Shown: positions 42,367 to 54,333 of the stretch, in pieces
Numbering within the stretch: the first letter of the stretch is position 1
Layout: the number at the start of each line of letters is the position of its first letter
DNA from: Parageobacillus caldoxylosilyticus NBRC 107762
Lineage (GTDB): Bacteria; Bacillota; Bacilli; Bacillales; Anoxybacillaceae
Direction of reading: 5' to 3'
NCBI RefSeq assembly: GCF_000632715.1
Contig: NZ_BAWO01000043.1
Location: 1 to 56,689 of the forward strand
DNA length: 56,689 bases
Made by a program: the position numbers and the translations under genes
Notes under the pieces: generated by a model
Databases searched by the model: none
What the model was told of the DNA's origin: nothing
What the model saw: the letters and a program-made list of their open reading frames with translations, nothing else

Positions 42367-42882
42367 TCACTTTTGACCTCTTCGCCATTTTTCGAAAATT
42401 TTAGCAACTTCTTCGGTTAACGGGACTTTGGACATCGGGGTTTGTTGCTGCATGTGTTGCAGTTTTTTGGAAATATCTTTTTCGATCGTCTCCATTTCTG
42501 CTAAAAGCTCACGGGCTGACTTTCGCAGCGCTCCTTGACTAAAAATCGTCCATTGCTCCGTATAATCCGACGTAGCAACATACACCTTCGTTCGTACATT
42601 GATTAAGCTTTTAGCCAACCGTTCAATGCGCTCGTCCGCCGTTTCATGTTCTTTCGTAAATATTACTTCGACTTGATGGTTTTTATATTTTTTCTCATTC
42701 CCTTGTACGAGGTGTGCATCAAAAACAATAATGACTCGGTCTCCTGTAAATGCTTGATACTCCGCCATTTTGTCAATCAGCGAATCCCTTGCCGTGGCAA
42801 GGTCATCTTCCTCTTTTAGTTCGCGGAGTTCCGGCCAAGCACCGATAATGTTATAGCCATCAACAATTAAAATATTCATCAT
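42367..42882 (-). CDS. rae1: Ribosome-dependent endoribonuclease Rae1 (YacP, NYN domain)
   Basis: PIN-like NYN-domain nuclease; B. subtilis Rae1 cleaves mRNA in the ribosomal A site. 171 residues. NILIVDGYNIIGAWPEL carries the first catalytic Asp, DRVIIVFDAH the next acidic strand, and ETADERIERL a third acidic group. The C-terminal tail is helical. It begins right at the rlmB stop; two adjacent ATG codons are possible, with GGAG upstream. Last gene of the cysE operon. Confidence 0.93.
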   Translation of the reverse strand: MMNILIVDGYNIIGAWPELRELKEEDDLATARDSLIDKMAEYQAFTGDRVIIVFDAHLVQGNEKKYKNHQVEVIFTKEHETADERIERLAKSLINVRTKVYVATSDYTEQWTIFSQGALRKSARELLAEMETIEKDISKKLQHMQQQTPMSKVPLTEEVAKIFEKWRRGQK

Positions 42883-43620
42883 TTATTCTCCTAACGGATA
42901 TCGCTTGCGGTACACCTCATACATGAGAATGCTTGCAGCGACGGAAGCATTCAATGATGTCACATGCCCTCTCATCGGCAGACAAAGGAGAAAATCGCAT
43001 TTTTCTAAAACAAGTCTGCTGATTCCTTTTCCTTCACTGCCAATTACCAGAGCCAATGGCATTGTTCCGTCAAAGGAGCGGTAGTCGTCTTTTGCTTTCG
43101 CATCAGTCCCGACAATCCACACCCCACGCTCTTTTAATTCGTCGATCGTTCTCGCTAGATTTGTCACTCTAGCAACGGGAATATGCTCGATAGCGCCTGT
43201 GGAAGCTTTCGCTACCGTCGCCGTCAAGCCGACAGAACGCCGCTTCGGAATAATAATGCCATGCGCCCCTACCGCATCAGCCGTTCGCATAATGGATCCT
43301 AAATTATGCGGATCTTCTAGTTCATCGAGAATAAGAAAAAACGGCGGTTCGCTTTTTTCCGATGCCCGGGCGAATAAATCGTCGATTTCGTAGTAACGGT
43401 ATGCTGCAACTTGAGCCACCACTCCTTGGTGTGTCCCTTCTACCATTTGATCGAGCTTTTTTTTCGGAACGTATTGCACAAGCACACCATTTTGTTTTGC
43501 AAGCTGAATAATCGGCTGCACAGAGTGGCGCTGCACCCCTTCTGCGATCCAAATTTTATTGATTTCCCGCTGCGACTTCAACGCTTCCATCACTGGATTT
43601 CTCCCAATAATAAAATCCAT
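42883..43620 (-). CDS. rlmB: 23S rRNA 2'-O-methyltransferase RlmB-type (YacO)
   Basis: SPOUT/TrmH-family enzyme, 245 residues. In B. subtilis it makes Gm2251 in 23S rRNA. The N-terminal L30e-like substrate domain (MDFIIGRNPVMEALKS) is followed by the SPOUT knot with NLGSIMRTADAVGAHGI, VIGSEGKGISRLVLEKCD and LPMRGHVTSLNASVAASI. It starts 3 bases after mrnC. Confidence 0.95.
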   Translation of the reverse strand: MDFIIGRNPVMEALKSQREINKIWIAEGVQRHSVQPIIQLAKQNGVLVQYVPKKKLDQMVEGTHQGVVAQVAAYRYYEIDDLFARASEKSEPPFFLILDELEDPHNLGSIMRTADAVGAHGIIIPKRRSVGLTATVAKASTGAIEHIPVARVTNLARTIDELKERGVWIVGTDAKAKDDYRSFDGTMPLALVIGSEGKGISRLVLEKCDFLLCLPMRGHVTSLNASVAASILMYEVYRKRYPLGE

Positions 43621-43622
43621 CG

Positions 43623-44042
43623 TTACAACGTCCTTTCCTTACTTTCAATAATCGCAAATGAACAACGAATTAGCTCTTCTACCCGCTTTTCATTTTTCCC
43701 TAAAAAATGATAGCCAATCAATGCTTCAAACGCCGTGCTATACCGGTACGTCTGCACGTCCGTATTTTTCGGAATCGTGCCGGATTTGGCGTTTCTCCCC
43801 CGGCGTACAATAGCCCGTTCCTCTTCCGTTAATAATTCTTTTTCCAATAAAGCTAGTAACACTTTAGCCTGCGCTTTGGCTGATACATATTGAATGGCTT
43901 GGCGATGAAGCTGGTGCGGTTTCACGCTGCCATTGGCAAGAAGGTGATGCCGTACATATACTTCGTAGACGGCATCACCGATGTAGGCAAGCGCTAATCC
44001 ATTTAGCTGTTTTACATCTTTGATCGGCTGTAGCAAGCTCAT
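43623..44042 (-). CDS. mrnC: Mini-ribonuclease III MrnC
   Basis: Dimeric RNase III without a dsRNA-binding domain; in B. subtilis it matures 23S rRNA ends. The RNase III signature is [19 protein letters not shown], and [31 protein letters not shown] carries the second catalytic block. I start at ATG 44042 (139 residues), 5 bases after cysS, with AGAGGA upstream. A start at 44063 inside cysS, with its own AAGGA, cannot be excluded. Confidence 0.94.
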   Translation of the reverse strand: MSLLQPIKDVKQLNGLALAYIGDAVYEVYVRHHLLANGSVKPHQLHRQAIQYVSAKAQAKVLLALLEKELLTEEERAIVRRGRNAKSGTIPKNTDVQTYRYSTAFEALIGYHFLGKNEKRVEELIRCSFAIIESKERTL

Positions 44043-44047
44043 CCCTT

Positions 44048-45448
44048 TTATCCTCTTTTCCATCTTGTTCCTTGCGGCGTATCTTCTAAAATAATGTTTT
44101 TCGCTTTTAATTGATCACGAATTTGATCGGCTAAGGCAAAATTGCGGTTTTTTCTTGCTTCATTCCGCTTTTTGATAAGCTCTTCAATTTCCTCATCTAA
44201 TAATTCTTCCTCTTGCAGCGTAATGCCAAGCACATCGAGCAGCTGTTCGAACTCGCGTAAAAACGCATGAATGACGCGTTCCGATGTATTTTTCTCATGC
44301 AAATATAAATTCGCTTGTTTCGCCAGCTCAAATAACACGGCGATTCCATTAGCTGTATTAAAATCGTCGTCCATTTCGCGGATAAACGCCTCATGCTGCT
44401 CGTAAATCCGCTCAAGCCATTGCTCGTCGTCATCAGTTAAATTGGTGCTGCTTTGCAATCGATGTTTTAAGTTAAAATAGGATGTTTTTAACCGTTCTAA
44501 TCCTTTTTTCGCGCTTTCTAACAGCTCGTCGCTATAGTTGATCGGATGGCGGTAATGAACCGAAAGCATAAAGAACCGTAGCACTTGTGGATCGATTTGC
44601 TGGATAATATCATGAACGAGCACGAAGTTGCCAAGCGATTTTGACATTTTTTCATTGTTAATATTTAAATATCCGTTATGCAGCCAATATTTTGCAAACG
44701 GTTTTCCCGTTAATGCTTCCGATTGGGCGATCTCATTTTCATGATGAGGAAATGTCAAATCCTGGCCGCCAGCATGAATATCAATCGTATCTCCTAAATA
44801 TTTGCGCGCCATGGCTGAGCATTCGATATGCCATCCCGGACGGCCTTTTCCCCACGGGCTGTCCCAGCAAATTTCCCCTTCTTTTGCCGCTTTCCATAAA
44901 GCAAAGTCAAGCGGGTCGTCTTTCTTTTCCCCGATTTCGATGCGCGCTCCCGCTCTTAGTTCGTCAATGGACTGGTGAGAAAGTTTTCCGTACTCCGCAA
45001 ATTTTCTTGTGCGATAATACACATCGCCGTCGACTTCATATGCATACCCTTTATCGATTAGCGCTTGAATAAACGCAATAATGACATCGATATTTTCGGT
45101 GACGCGCGGATGCACATCCGCTTTTTTGCAGCCGAGTGCGGTAATATCTTCAAAATATGCTTGAATAAACCGCTCGGCAATCGTCGGTACATCTTCCCCT
45201 AGCTCCCGCGCTGCTTTAATTAATTTGTCATCGACATCGGTAAAATTGGATACATATGTCACTTCATAGCCGCGGAACTCTAAGTAGCGTCGAATGGTAT
45301 CAAATACGATCGCGGCGCGGGCGTTGCCGATATGAATATAGTTATATACCGTCGGACCGCATACATACATTTTCACCTTATTTGGTTCGAGCGGTTCAAA
45401 CGTTTCTTTTTTTCTTGTTAGCGTATTATAAAGCCGAATGCTGCTCAT
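44048..45448 (-). CDS. cysS: Cysteine--tRNA ligase
   Basis: Class I synthetase, 466 residues. Cys30 of the zinc site lies in [13 protein letters not shown] is at 39-42, and KMSKSLGN follows. The zinc-binding GWHIECSAM and [11 protein letters not shown] segments are conserved. It overlaps the end of cysE by 23 bases, with GGAAAGGAAG upstream, and is under the Cys T-box. Confidence 0.98.
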   Translation of the reverse strand: MSSIRLYNTLTRKKETFEPLEPNKVKMYVCGPTVYNYIHIGNARAAIVFDTIRRYLEFRGYEVTYVSNFTDVDDKLIKAARELGEDVPTIAERFIQAYFEDITALGCKKADVHPRVTENIDVIIAFIQALIDKGYAYEVDGDVYYRTRKFAEYGKLSHQSIDELRAGARIEIGEKKDDPLDFALWKAAKEGEICWDSPWGKGRPGWHIECSAMARKYLGDTIDIHAGGQDLTFPHHENEIAQSEALTGKPFAKYWLHNGYLNINNEKMSKSLGNFVLVHDIIQQIDPQVLRFFMLSVHYRHPINYSDELLESAKKGLERLKTSYFNLKHRLQSSTNLTDDDEQWLERIYEQHEAFIREMDDDFNTANGIAVLFELAKQANLYLHEKNTSERVIHAFLREFEQLLDVLGITLQEEELLDEEIEELIKKRNEARKNRNFALADQIRDQLKAKNIILEDTPQGTRWKRG

Positions 45449-46097
45449 GTTCGCTCTTCCTTTCCTGTTTTAAGCTCTCGATTTCGCTGCGCAATTTGGC
45501 AATTTCCGCTTCCAGCTCTTTAATGCGATCAGCCACTGGATCTGGCAAGTCTGTATGGTTTAAGTCTTTTTTCACTCTCACCCCGTCACGGACAACCACC
45601 CGTCCCGGAATCCCGACAACGGTCGAGTTTGGCGGCACGTCTTTTAAGACGACCGAACCAGCGCCTATTTTCGAGTTTTCCCCGATCGTAATCGATCCAA
45701 GCACTTTTGCTCCTGCCGCAATTAAGCAGTTATCTTTGATCGTCGGATGGCGCTTCCCTTTCTCTTTCCCGGTCCCGCCTAATGTTACGCCTTGGTATAC
45801 AGTTACATTATCGCCAATTTCACACGTTTCGCCAATAACCACTCCCATGCCATGGTCGATGAAAAAGCGACGGCCGATTTTCGCTCCCGGATGAATTTCA
45901 ATACCGGTAAAAAAGCGGCTGATTTGCGAAATCAAACGGGCGAGAAAATAAAATTTACGTTTGTACAACGCATGAGCAATGCGATGCGCCCAAATCGCAT
46001 GCAAACCGGAATACGTTAAAATCACCTCTAAATAGCTTCTTGCCGCCGGGTCTTGCTCAAAAATCACTTCAATATCTTCTTTTAGTGTTTTAAACAT
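45426..46097 (-). CDS. cysE: Serine O-acetyltransferase
   Basis: First step of cysteine synthesis: serine plus acetyl-CoA gives O-acetylserine. 223 residues. An N-terminal helical region is followed by left-handed beta-helix hexapeptide repeats, with catalytic [12 protein letters not shown]. This is the short form without the long N-terminal domain of E. coli CysE. Pairing with cysS downstream of a T-box makes synthesis and charging respond to uncharged tRNA-Cys. Confidence 0.97.
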   Translation of the reverse strand: MFKTLKEDIEVIFEQDPAARSYLEVILTYSGLHAIWAHRIAHALYKRKFYFLARLISQISRFFTGIEIHPGAKIGRRFFIDHGMGVVIGETCEIGDNVTVYQGVTLGGTGKEKGKRHPTIKDNCLIAAGAKVLGSITIGENSKIGAGSVVLKDVPPNSTVVGIPGRVVVRDGVRVKKDLNHTDLPDPVADRIKELEAEIAKLRSEIESLKQERKSEHEQHSAL

Positions 46098-46164
46098 ATA
46101 GTCCTCCCTCCACCATTATTCAATAATTTGCATTATATCGATAACGGTTTTGTTTTTTCATTAG

Positions 46165-46420
46165 AAAAAAGCGCCTCTGTGCCAAAGACACAGAGACGCT
46201 CTGCGCGCGGTTCCACTCTGTTTAGCTAAACGATCGTTTAGCCCGCTCTAGTCTGATAACGGAGAAACTCCGCTCCCATCTACTACAGAACGTCCCTGTT
46301 CCGGTTCGAAAGGAGGCTCCGAGGGGCATTTCGGAAAACATCGGTCATGAATCACTTCCAGCCAAGGTGATTCTCTCTGGAATGCCAATGTTTCCTACTT
46401 CTCCTCATCAACGCTTTTTC
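46165..46420 (-). promoter_or_regulatory. T-box riboswitch (tRNA-Cys) for cysE-cysS
   Basis: The T-box motif AGAGTGGAACCGCG (complement of 46206-46219) precedes an 11-base terminator stem ending in six T (46165-46199). Stem I at the 5' end contains AGTAG and AGAGAG. On its 3' side a GAAATGC segment gives specifier TGC (46326-46328), the Cys codon. A perfect 18-base palindrome (46225-46242) forms a separate stem. Most of the 369-base gltX-cysE gap is this leader. Confidence 0.93.
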
Positions 46421-46466
46421 CATATTTTCATTTTTACTTAACTATATGAAAAGCGTACAAAAATGG

Positions 46467-47927
46467 TTAATGAATAACTTTTTCTAATCGGCTGATCACT
46501 TTTTCTTTTCCTAGTAATTGGAGCGCAAACGGCAATTCCGGACCGTGAGTTTGCCCGGTTACGGCGACGCGGATTGGCATAAACAATTTTTTCCCTTTTT
46601 GTCCTGTCGACTTTTGCACGGATTTAATCGCCGCTTTAATATTGTCCGCCGTAAATGGCTCGAGTTGCTTCACTTCTTCTAAAAATGCTTTCAATACATC
46701 CGGAACTTGTTCTTCCGCCAACACTTGTTTTGCCTCTTCATTATACTCAATCTCTTCTTTAAAGAACAGCTCCGATAGCTCTACAATTTCTGCTCCGTAA
46801 CTCATTTGCTCTTGATATAGGGCAATTAAATCGCGCGCCCATTGCCGCTGTTCTTCGCTCATTTGCTCCGGCAGGCGCCCTGCTTTAATTAAATGCGGCA
46901 AAGAAATTTCCACCAGCCGGTCTAAATCTAGCTTTTTAATATATTGGTTATTCATCCATGTCAGCTTTTTCGTATCGAACATCGACGGCGATTTGGACAA
47001 TCGGGAAACATCAAAAATACGGATTAGTTCTTCTTTCGAGAAAATTTCTTCTTCTCCTTCCGGCGACCAGCCTAACAGCGCAAAAAAGTTGAACATCGCT
47101 TCCGGAAGATAGCCAAGCTCCTTATACTGCGAGACAAATTGAATAATCGACTCGTCGCGTTTCGAAAGCTTTTTGCGCTGCTCATTTACGATCAAGGTTA
47201 GATGGGCAAATTGCGGCGGCTCCCAGCCGAAATAGTCGTACACCATCAGCTGTTTCGGCGTGTTCGATAAGTGCTCTTCGCCGCGGAACACATGTGTGAT
47301 TTTCATTAAATGATCATCGATGACAACGGCGAAATTGTATGTCGGGATGCCGTTCGCTTTCATAATAACCCAATCGCCAATATCTTTCGATTCAAACGTC
47401 ACTTTTCCGCGCACCATATCTTCAAATTCATATGTCTTTCCTTCAGGAACTTTGATGCGGATCGTATATGGCTTTCCTTCCGCTTCCAATTTGGCAACTT
47501 GTTCTTTCGTTAAATGGCGGCATTTTCCGCTATATTGCGGCGCCGCGATGCCTGCTGCTCTTTGTGCTTCCCGCTCTTTTTCGAGCTCTTCCGGCGTACA
47601 GAAACATTTATAGGCGTATCCTTTTTCTAAAAGTTCATCAACATATTTACGGTATATATCAAGACGTTCTGTTTGGCGATACGGACCATATCCTCCGTCT
47701 TTATCGACGGATTCATCATAATCAATACCGAGCCATTTTAAATTTTCCAGCTGCGATTGTTCGCCGCCTTCTACGTTGCGTTCAATATCCGTATCCTCAA
47801 TGCGTACAATAAATTTTCCGTTATGATGACGGGCAAATAAATAGTTAAACAAAGCTGTCCGCGCCCCGCCAATATGCAAATGGCCGGTTGGACTTGGTGC
47901 ATAGCGCACTCGTACTTCTTGTGCCAT
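46467..47927 (-). CDS. gltX: Glutamate--tRNA ligase
   Basis: Class I synthetase, 486 residues. HIGGAR is at 18-23, and the KLSKR loop ([11 protein letters not shown]) follows near 254. Most Bacillaceae lack GlnRS, so this enzyme probably also charges tRNA-Gln for GatCAB amidation. AATGGAGG-type site precedes the ATG. It has its own promoter. Confidence 0.98.
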   Translation of the reverse strand: MAQEVRVRYAPSPTGHLHIGGARTALFNYLFARHHNGKFIVRIEDTDIERNVEGGEQSQLENLKWLGIDYDESVDKDGGYGPYRQTERLDIYRKYVDELLEKGYAYKCFCTPEELEKEREAQRAAGIAAPQYSGKCRHLTKEQVAKLEAEGKPYTIRIKVPEGKTYEFEDMVRGKVTFESKDIGDWVIMKANGIPTYNFAVVIDDHLMKITHVFRGEEHLSNTPKQLMVYDYFGWEPPQFAHLTLIVNEQRKKLSKRDESIIQFVSQYKELGYLPEAMFNFFALLGWSPEGEEEIFSKEELIRIFDVSRLSKSPSMFDTKKLTWMNNQYIKKLDLDRLVEISLPHLIKAGRLPEQMSEEQRQWARDLIALYQEQMSYGAEIVELSELFFKEEIEYNEEAKQVLAEEQVPDVLKAFLEEVKQLEPFTADNIKAAIKSVQKSTGQKGKKLFMPIRVAVTGQTHGPELPFALQLLGKEKVISRLEKVIH

Positions 47928-47964
47928 TGTTGATAACCTCCAATATAATCAAGCTTGTACCACT

Positions 47965-47993
47965 ATTGTACATTTTATCGCGGCAGAGTTCAA
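47965..47993 (-). promoter_or_regulatory. gltX promoter
   Basis: Minus-strand -35 TTGAAC (complement of 47988-47993) and -10 TACAAT (complement of 47965-47970), spacing 17. Confidence 0.75.
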
Positions 47994-48031
47994 AATAGAT
48001 TGTTTTCCGCGATACAGTCCATCGCAGAAGC

Positions 48032-48508
48032 TTACCGTTTTTGCAATAATACGACTGCCTGCGCAGCAATTCCTTCTTCCCGGCCGGTAAAGCCCAGCTT
48101 TTCCGTCGTTGTGGCTTTTACATTGACTTGTGATGGTTCTCCTTCTAACAATTCGGCAATTTTCTCTTTCATTTGTTCAATATATGGCGCCATTTTCGGC
48201 TTTTGCGCAATAATCGTGCAATCGACGTTCACAAGCACGTATCCTTGCTGTTTGACTAGCTCCCATACATGTTTTAATAATAACGCGGAATCCGCGTCTT
48301 TAAAACGGTTGTCCGTGTCCGGGAAATGCTTCCCGATGTCGCCGGCGCCGATCGCCCCTAGACAAGCGTCTGCAACCGCATGCAGCAATACGTCGGCGTC
48401 GGAATGGCCAAGCAGCCCTTTTTCGTAGGGAATGCGAACGCCACCTATAATTAAAGGACGACCATGAACAAACTGATGCACATCAAATCCTTGACCAATG
48501 CGAAACAT
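48032..48508 (-). CDS. ispF: 2-C-methyl-D-erythritol 2,4-cyclodiphosphate synthase
   Basis: Fifth enzyme of the MEP isoprenoid pathway. 158 residues from ATG 48508 ([13 protein letters not shown]) with GGGAGGGGG upstream. Metal ligands are Asp9, His11 and the His of LLGHSDAD; the C-terminal [13 protein letters not shown] segment is conserved. The frame upstream overlaps ispD and is not conserved. Confidence 0.97.
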   Translation of the reverse strand: MFRIGQGFDVHQFVHGRPLIIGGVRIPYEKGLLGHSDADVLLHAVADACLGAIGAGDIGKHFPDTDNRFKDADSALLLKHVWELVKQQGYVLVNVDCTIIAQKPKMAPYIEQMKEKIAELLEGEPSQVNVKATTTEKLGFTGREEGIAAQAVVLLQKR

Positions 48509-48524
48509 GTCGTTCCCCCTCCCG

Positions 48525-49226
<702 letters not shown>

Positions 49227-49234
49227 TCATTTGT

Positions 49235-50329
49235 TTAAAGTGCTTTTTGCAACAGTTTTAGCTTGGCAAAAATCATTCTCCCTGCAGATGTTTGTAACAC
49301 GCTCGTCACCAATACGTCAACCCGTTTGCCAATGTACTCTTTTCCATCCTCGACGACGATCATCGTGCCATCATCTAAATACGCTACTCCTTGATTATGC
49401 TCTTTGCCATCTTTGATGACATGGACGTTTAATTCTTCCCCAGGCAGAACAACCGGTTTCACCGCATTGGCTAAATCGTTAATATTAAGAACACGCACAT
49501 TTTGCAGCTCACATACTTTATTTAAATTAAAATCGTTCGTAACGACAACTCCTGATAACAATTTTGCTAACTTCACCAGCTTGCTGTCGACTTCCTGAAT
49601 ATCATCAAAATCGCCTTCATAAATTTCTACTTTTATATCCAATTCTTTTTGGATGCGATTTAAAATGTCCAGCCCGCGGCGGCCGCGGTTGCGTTTCAAC
49701 ACATCGGAAGAATCGGCAATATGTTGCAATTCTTCCAGCACAAAGCGCGGAATGACAATGGGTCCTTCTAAAAAACCAGTTTGACAAATGTCTGCAATCC
49801 GACCGTCAATAATGACGCTTGTATCTAAAATTTTCACTGAACCGCCCTTTGGCTGCTCTGCCTCTCCTTCTCCACTTTTTCTCTTCGCCATTCGGTTAGA
49901 AAGAGAAAATAAGTTCATTAATTCATGCCGTTTGCTAAAACCAACGCGGAATCCTAAATAACCGAGCAAAATCGTCAAAAAGATTGGCAGAACCGTATTG
50001 ACAACTTGAATGTGAAACGATTGCAGCGGCATGACAACTAAAAATGCGATAATAAGGCCAAAAATAAGCCCTAAACTGCCAAACAATAAATCGGCAACAG
50101 GCACTTTAACGAGCGATTCTTCCATCCAACGAATCATATCAACTACATAATCGACTAGCCAAAATGTCAACATAAAGAAAATAATTGCCCCTAATATTGC
50201 CAATGTATAGGAATTATTTAAGAGCGGGACAGTGCTTATATGCATGATCCGCAATAAATCAGGCAAAAAAACAGCACCTAATGTTCCTCCGACAACAAGA
50301 AAAAATAGCTGCACGATCCGCTTTACCAT
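49235..50329 (-). CDS. yacL: Membrane PIN-TRAM domain protein YacL
   Basis: 364 residues. Four hydrophobic helices (about 5-25, 42-62, 82-105, 112-130) are followed by a basic linker and a PIN domain (about 165-290, [10 protein letters not shown] with a catalytic-type Asp). A C-terminal TRAM domain (about 295-360, [19 protein letters not shown]) is a likely RNA binder. The combination suggests a membrane-bound RNase or RNA-binding protein; its target is unknown. In B. subtilis it follows disA, which is missing here. Confidence 0.93.
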   Translation of the reverse strand: MVKRIVQLFFLVVGGTLGAVFLPDLLRIMHISTVPLLNNSYTLAILGAIIFFMLTFWLVDYVVDMIRWMEESLVKVPVADLLFGSLGLIFGLIIAFLVVMPLQSFHIQVVNTVLPIFLTILLGYLGFRVGFSKRHELMNLFSLSNRMAKRKSGEGEAEQPKGGSVKILDTSVIIDGRIADICQTGFLEGPIVIPRFVLEELQHIADSSDVLKRNRGRRGLDILNRIQKELDIKVEIYEGDFDDIQEVDSKLVKLAKLLSGVVVTNDFNLNKVCELQNVRVLNINDLANAVKPVVLPGEELNVHVIKDGKEHNQGVAYLDDGTMIVVEDGKEYIGKRVDVLVTSVLQTSAGRMIFAKLKLLQKAL

Positions 50330-50441
50330 GTCTGGATCTTCACCTCCCTATTTAACATTATAAACAGTTTCCAATGTTTGAAACCAATAATAGCATAGTT
50401 TTTAATGTTTTTTAAACATTTGGCATAGGTTTGTAACGATT
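50330..50441 (-). other. radA-yacL spacer where disA is expected
   Basis: Only 112 bases, with no coding potential for DisA. It holds a dyad at 50404-50420 (AATGTTT/AAACATT) and a possible TATAAT -10 for yacL near 50352-50357 with a poor -35. Confidence 0.6.
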
Positions 50442-51815
50442 TTACTGCAACGTATGCTCGAGCGCCTCGGAAACGTGGGATACACCAATGACCGTTATAT
50501 GCTTAGGAGGATTCCAGCCCGTTAAGTTGTTTTTTGGAATAATAATACGAGAAAAGCCTAATTTGACGGCCTCTTGCACGCGCTGTTCGATGCGGGACAC
50601 GCGGCGCACTTCCCCGGTTAAACCGACCTCGCCGATAATCACATCAGACGGATTCGTCGGCTGGTCGCGAAAGCTGGAGGCAATGCTGACGGCGATCGCC
50701 AAATCAATCGCTGGTTCATCCAATTTGACTCCTCCTGCCACTTTCAAATAGGCATCTTGATTTTGCAAAAGCAGACCTACCCGCTTCTCTAATACCGCCA
50801 TCAACAAAGAAACACGGTTATGGTCAATACCGGTTGCCATCCGCCGCGGATTGCCAAAGCTCGTTGGCGATACTAACGCTTGAATTTCGACTAATACAGG
50901 ACGAGTTCCTTCCATCGCCGCGACAACCGTTGAACCCGCCGCACCGCGGGAGCGTTCTTCCAAAAACACCTCTGAAGGATTTTCGACTTCGGCAAGCCCT
51001 ACATCCCTCATTTCGAAAATGCCAATTTCATTGGTAGAACCAAACCGGTTTTTTACCGCCCGCAAAATGCGATACGTATGATGCCGCTCCCCTTCGAAAT
51101 AAAGAACAGTATCAACCATATGCTCTAAAATTCGCGGACCGGCAATGGCACCCTCTTTCGTCACATGCCCGACGATAAAAACAGCGATTCCTTTCGTTTT
51201 CGCGATTTTCATTAATTCTGCCGTGCATTCGCGCACTTGCGCCACACTTCCCGGAGCAGATGTAATATCAGCGCGATACACGGTTTGAATAGAGTCAATG
51301 ACCACACAAGCAGGGTGAATATTTTCTATTGCTTCTACAATATATTCCAAATCTGCCTCCGCTAACACATACAATTGATCGGAGACCACATGGAGGCGGT
51401 CAGCGCGCAGCTTCATTTGCTTAATCGATTCTTCGCCTGATATATACAATACTTTATGCTGCATCGCAGCAAGCTGCGCAGAAACTTGCAACAAAAGCGT
51501 TGACTTTCCAATACCAGGATCCCCGCCGATTAACACGAGCGAACCTTTTACAATTCCTCCGCCTAATACGCGGTTAAATTCGGACATATTCGTTTGCATG
51601 CGCGGCTCCTGCGTGGTCGTTACGGTAGTAATCGGCACCGGTTTAGCCAAGGCATCAGATGCAGAATGGACAAACACTCCTCTTGTTGCCGGCTTTACTC
51701 GCTCTATTTCTTCGACCAGCGAATTCCAAGTGTTGCATCCCGGACATCTTCCAAGCCATTTCGCTGATTCATAGCCGCATTCTTGACAAACAAATTTCGT
51801 TTTCTTTTTCCCCAT
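50442..51815 (-). CDS. radA: DNA repair protein RadA (Sms)
   Basis: RecA-like helicase that helps branch migration in recombination; 457 residues. The N-terminal zinc finger is [18 protein letters not shown]. Walker [11 protein letters not shown] and the family-specific KNRFG motif follow, then a Lon-like C-terminal domain (about 300-457). I use ATG 51815, matching B. subtilis (MAKTKSKFIC-type start); the frame upstream to 51863 has no support. It follows clpC across a terminator. Confidence 0.97.
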   Translation of the reverse strand: MGKKKTKFVCQECGYESAKWLGRCPGCNTWNSLVEEIERVKPATRGVFVHSASDALAKPVPITTVTTTQEPRMQTNMSEFNRVLGGGIVKGSLVLIGGDPGIGKSTLLLQVSAQLAAMQHKVLYISGEESIKQMKLRADRLHVVSDQLYVLAEADLEYIVEAIENIHPACVVIDSIQTVYRADITSAPGSVAQVRECTAELMKIAKTKGIAVFIVGHVTKEGAIAGPRILEHMVDTVLYFEGERHHTYRILRAVKNRFGSTNEIGIFEMRDVGLAEVENPSEVFLEERSRGAAGSTVVAAMEGTRPVLVEIQALVSPTSFGNPRRMATGIDHNRVSLLMAVLEKRVGLLLQNQDAYLKVAGGVKLDEPAIDLAIAVSIASSFRDQPTNPSDVIIGEVGLTGEVRRVSRIEQRVQEAVKLGFSRIIIPKNNLTGWNPPKHITVIGVSHVSEALEHTLQ

Positions 51816-51846
51816 CGAAAAAACCCTCTCTTTTTTTACATTGAAA

Positions 51847-51880
51847 CAAAAAGGTATGGGCAATGGAGCTGCCGCATACC
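51847..51880 (-). terminator. terminator after clpC
   Basis: Minus-strand stem GGTATGCGGCA/TGCCCATACC with one bulge, seven-base loop and TTTTTGTTTC tail, separating the stress operon from radA. Confidence 0.78.
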
Positions 51881-51897
51881 TTTCGCAAAAACTTTGA

Positions 51898-54333
51898 TTA
51901 CATTACCGCTTGTTCTGATAATACAACGAATTCTCCGTCTTTAACATCGACAATGACTTTTTGTCCTTTTGCAATCGTTCCTTTTAACAGCTCTTCCGAC
52001 AAACGGTCTTCGATATGTTTTTGTAGAGCGCGGCGCAGTGGGCGAGCACCATACTCTGGGTCATATCCTTCCGAGGCAATTTTTTCAATCGCCGCATCCG
52101 TCAGCTCTAAATCAATATCTTGCTCTTTTAAGCGTTTGATTAATGTGTCTGCCATCAGTCTGACAATTTGTTTTAAATGTTGTTTTTCGAGCGAATGGAA
52201 GACGATAATTTCATCAATTCGGTTTAAAAACTCCGGACGGAACGCTTTCTTTAACTCATCCATGACTTTTCCTTTCATGTCTTTGTACTTCTGATCTTCA
52301 TCTTGGACGCTAAAGCCGACGTATTTATTCCGTTTCAACGCGTCCGCGCCGACGTTCGACGTCATGATGATAATCGTATTACGGAAATCTACCGTTCTTC
52401 CTTTCGAATCGGTTAAACGACCGTCTTCTAGCACTTGCAGCAAAATGTTAAATACGTCCGGATGGGCTTTTTCCATTTCATCCAGCAATACGACCGAATA
52501 CGGCTTGCGGCGCACTTTTTCGGTCAGCTGGCCGCCTTCTTCATATCCGACATAACCAGGAGGCGATCCGATTAAACGGGACGTCGAGTGTTTCTCCATG
52601 TATTCCGACATATCGATGCGGATAAGAGCGTCTTCATCGCCGAACATCGCTTCAGCAAGCGCTCGGGCCAGCTCCGTTTTTCCAACCCCAGTCGGTCCAA
52701 GGAAAATAAATGAGCCGATTGGACGTTTTGGATCTTTTAATCCAGCACGGGCGCGGCGCACTGCTTTTGCTACGGCTTTGACGGCCTCGTCTTGCCCAAC
52801 GACACGCGAATGTAAAATTTCTTCTAGTTTCAGCAAGCGCTCGGTTTCTGTTTGCGCCAATTTTGAAACTGGGATTCCTGTCCAGCTCGATACGACCATG
52901 GCAATGTCCTCGACCGTTACTTCCGAATTTTCTTGGCCTTGCTTTTCCTTCCATGCCCGTTTTGTTTCTTCTAGTTCTTCACGCAGCCGTTGCTCCATAT
53001 CACGCAAGGAAGCCGCTTTTTCAAATTCTTGGCTTTGTACTGCAGCATCTTTTTCTTTCCGGATTTCCTCCAGTTTTTGTTCCAGTTCTTTTAATTTCGG
53101 CGGAGCGGTAAAGGAACGAAGACGGACTTTTGAGCAAGCTTCATCAATTAAGTCAATCGCTTTATCCGGGAGAAAACGATCTGTAATATACCGGTCGGAT
53201 AATTTGACCGCTTGAATAATCGCTTCATCGGAAATAGAAACACGGTGATGCGCTTCATAACGGTCACGCAGCCCTTTTAAAATTTGAATCGATTCTTCCA
53301 CCGTTGGCTCGTCAACATAAATCGGCTGGAAGCGGCGTTCTAGTGCTGCATCCTTTTCAATATATTTGCGGTATTCATCCAATGTCGTCGCACCGATACA
53401 TTGCAGCTCCCCGCGAGCAAGAGCCGGTTTTAAAATGTTCGATGCGTCGATCGCGCCTTCTGCTCCGCCGGCGCCAATCAAAGTATGAAGCTCGTCAATG
53501 AACAGAATGATATTCCCCGCCTGACGAATTTCATCCATCACTTTTTTCAAACGATCTTCAAACTCGCCGCGATATTTCGTACCGGCTACGACCGTTCCCA
53601 TATCCAGCGTCATCACCCGCTTATCGCGGAGCGTTTCCGGCACTTCATTGTTGACAATTTGCTGCGCAAGCCCTTCAGCAATTGCCGTTTTCCCTACACC
53701 AGGCTCCCCGATCAACACCGGGTTATTTTTCGTGCGCCGGCTTAACACTTCAATTACGCGCTGAATTTCTTTGCTTCGGCCAATAACAGGGTCCAATCGA
53801 CCTTCGCGGGCAATCGCCGTTAAATCGCGGGCCAAGCTGTCTAATGTCGGCGTGCTGACATGGGAAGCACCGCTTCCTGAATGGCCCGAAACCGATTCGT
53901 TGCTTCCGAGCAGCTGCAATACTTGCTGGCGCGCTTTATTCAAGCTGACTCCCAAGTTGTTAAGTACACGGGCCGCCACCCCTTCGCCTTCGCGAATAAG
54001 ACCAAGCAAAATATGTTCGGTGCCCACATAGGAATGGCCAAGTTTTCTCGCTTCGTCCATGGATAATTCAATAACCTTTTTCGCCCGCGGTGTATAGTGA
54101 ATCGTATGGGAAACTTCTTGTCCGCGACCAATCAGCGACTCCACTTCTTTTTGAATTTTTTCCGGCCCAAGTCCCAACGCCATTAATGCTTTCGCTGCGA
54201 TTCCTTCCCCTTCGCGGATCAGCCCTAACAAAATATGTTCCGTGCCAATATTGTTATGGCCCAGGCGTATCGCTTCTTCTTGGGCTAGCGCTAATACTTT
54301 TTGCGCCCGTTCCGTAAATCTGCCAAACATCAT
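51898..54333 (-). CDS. clpC: ATP-dependent Clp protease ATP-binding subunit ClpC
   Basis: Hsp100 unfoldase, 811 residues. Two Clp N repeats (about 1-145) precede AAA domain 1 (GEPGVGKT), a coiled-coil M domain (about 410-480) where McsB or MecA act, and AAA domain 2 (GPTGVGKTE). The VGF tripeptide in KYVGFSVQ matches a ClpP-binding loop. The ATG overlaps the mcsB stop by one base. Confidence 0.98.
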   Translation of the reverse strand: MMFGRFTERAQKVLALAQEEAIRLGHNNIGTEHILLGLIREGEGIAAKALMALGLGPEKIQKEVESLIGRGQEVSHTIHYTPRAKKVIELSMDEARKLGHSYVGTEHILLGLIREGEGVAARVLNNLGVSLNKARQQVLQLLGSNESVSGHSGSGASHVSTPTLDSLARDLTAIAREGRLDPVIGRSKEIQRVIEVLSRRTKNNPVLIGEPGVGKTAIAEGLAQQIVNNEVPETLRDKRVMTLDMGTVVAGTKYRGEFEDRLKKVMDEIRQAGNIILFIDELHTLIGAGGAEGAIDASNILKPALARGELQCIGATTLDEYRKYIEKDAALERRFQPIYVDEPTVEESIQILKGLRDRYEAHHRVSISDEAIIQAVKLSDRYITDRFLPDKAIDLIDEACSKVRLRSFTAPPKLKELEQKLEEIRKEKDAAVQSQEFEKAASLRDMEQRLREELEETKRAWKEKQGQENSEVTVEDIAMVVSSWTGIPVSKLAQTETERLLKLEEILHSRVVGQDEAVKAVAKAVRRARAGLKDPKRPIGSFIFLGPTGVGKTELARALAEAMFGDEDALIRIDMSEYMEKHSTSRLIGSPPGYVGYEEGGQLTEKVRRKPYSVVLLDEMEKAHPDVFNILLQVLEDGRLTDSKGRTVDFRNTIIIMTSNVGADALKRNKYVGFSVQDEDQKYKDMKGKVMDELKKAFRPEFLNRIDEIIVFHSLEKQHLKQIVRLMADTLIKRLKEQDIDLELTDAAIEKIASEGYDPEYGARPLRRALQKHIEDRLSEELLKGTIAKGQKVIVDVKDGEFVVLSEQAVM

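Noticed and set aside
52598-53215. Plus-strand frame of 205 residues opposite clpC
   Set aside because: Shadow of clpC; Ser/Arg-rich, no ribosome site and no family resemblance.
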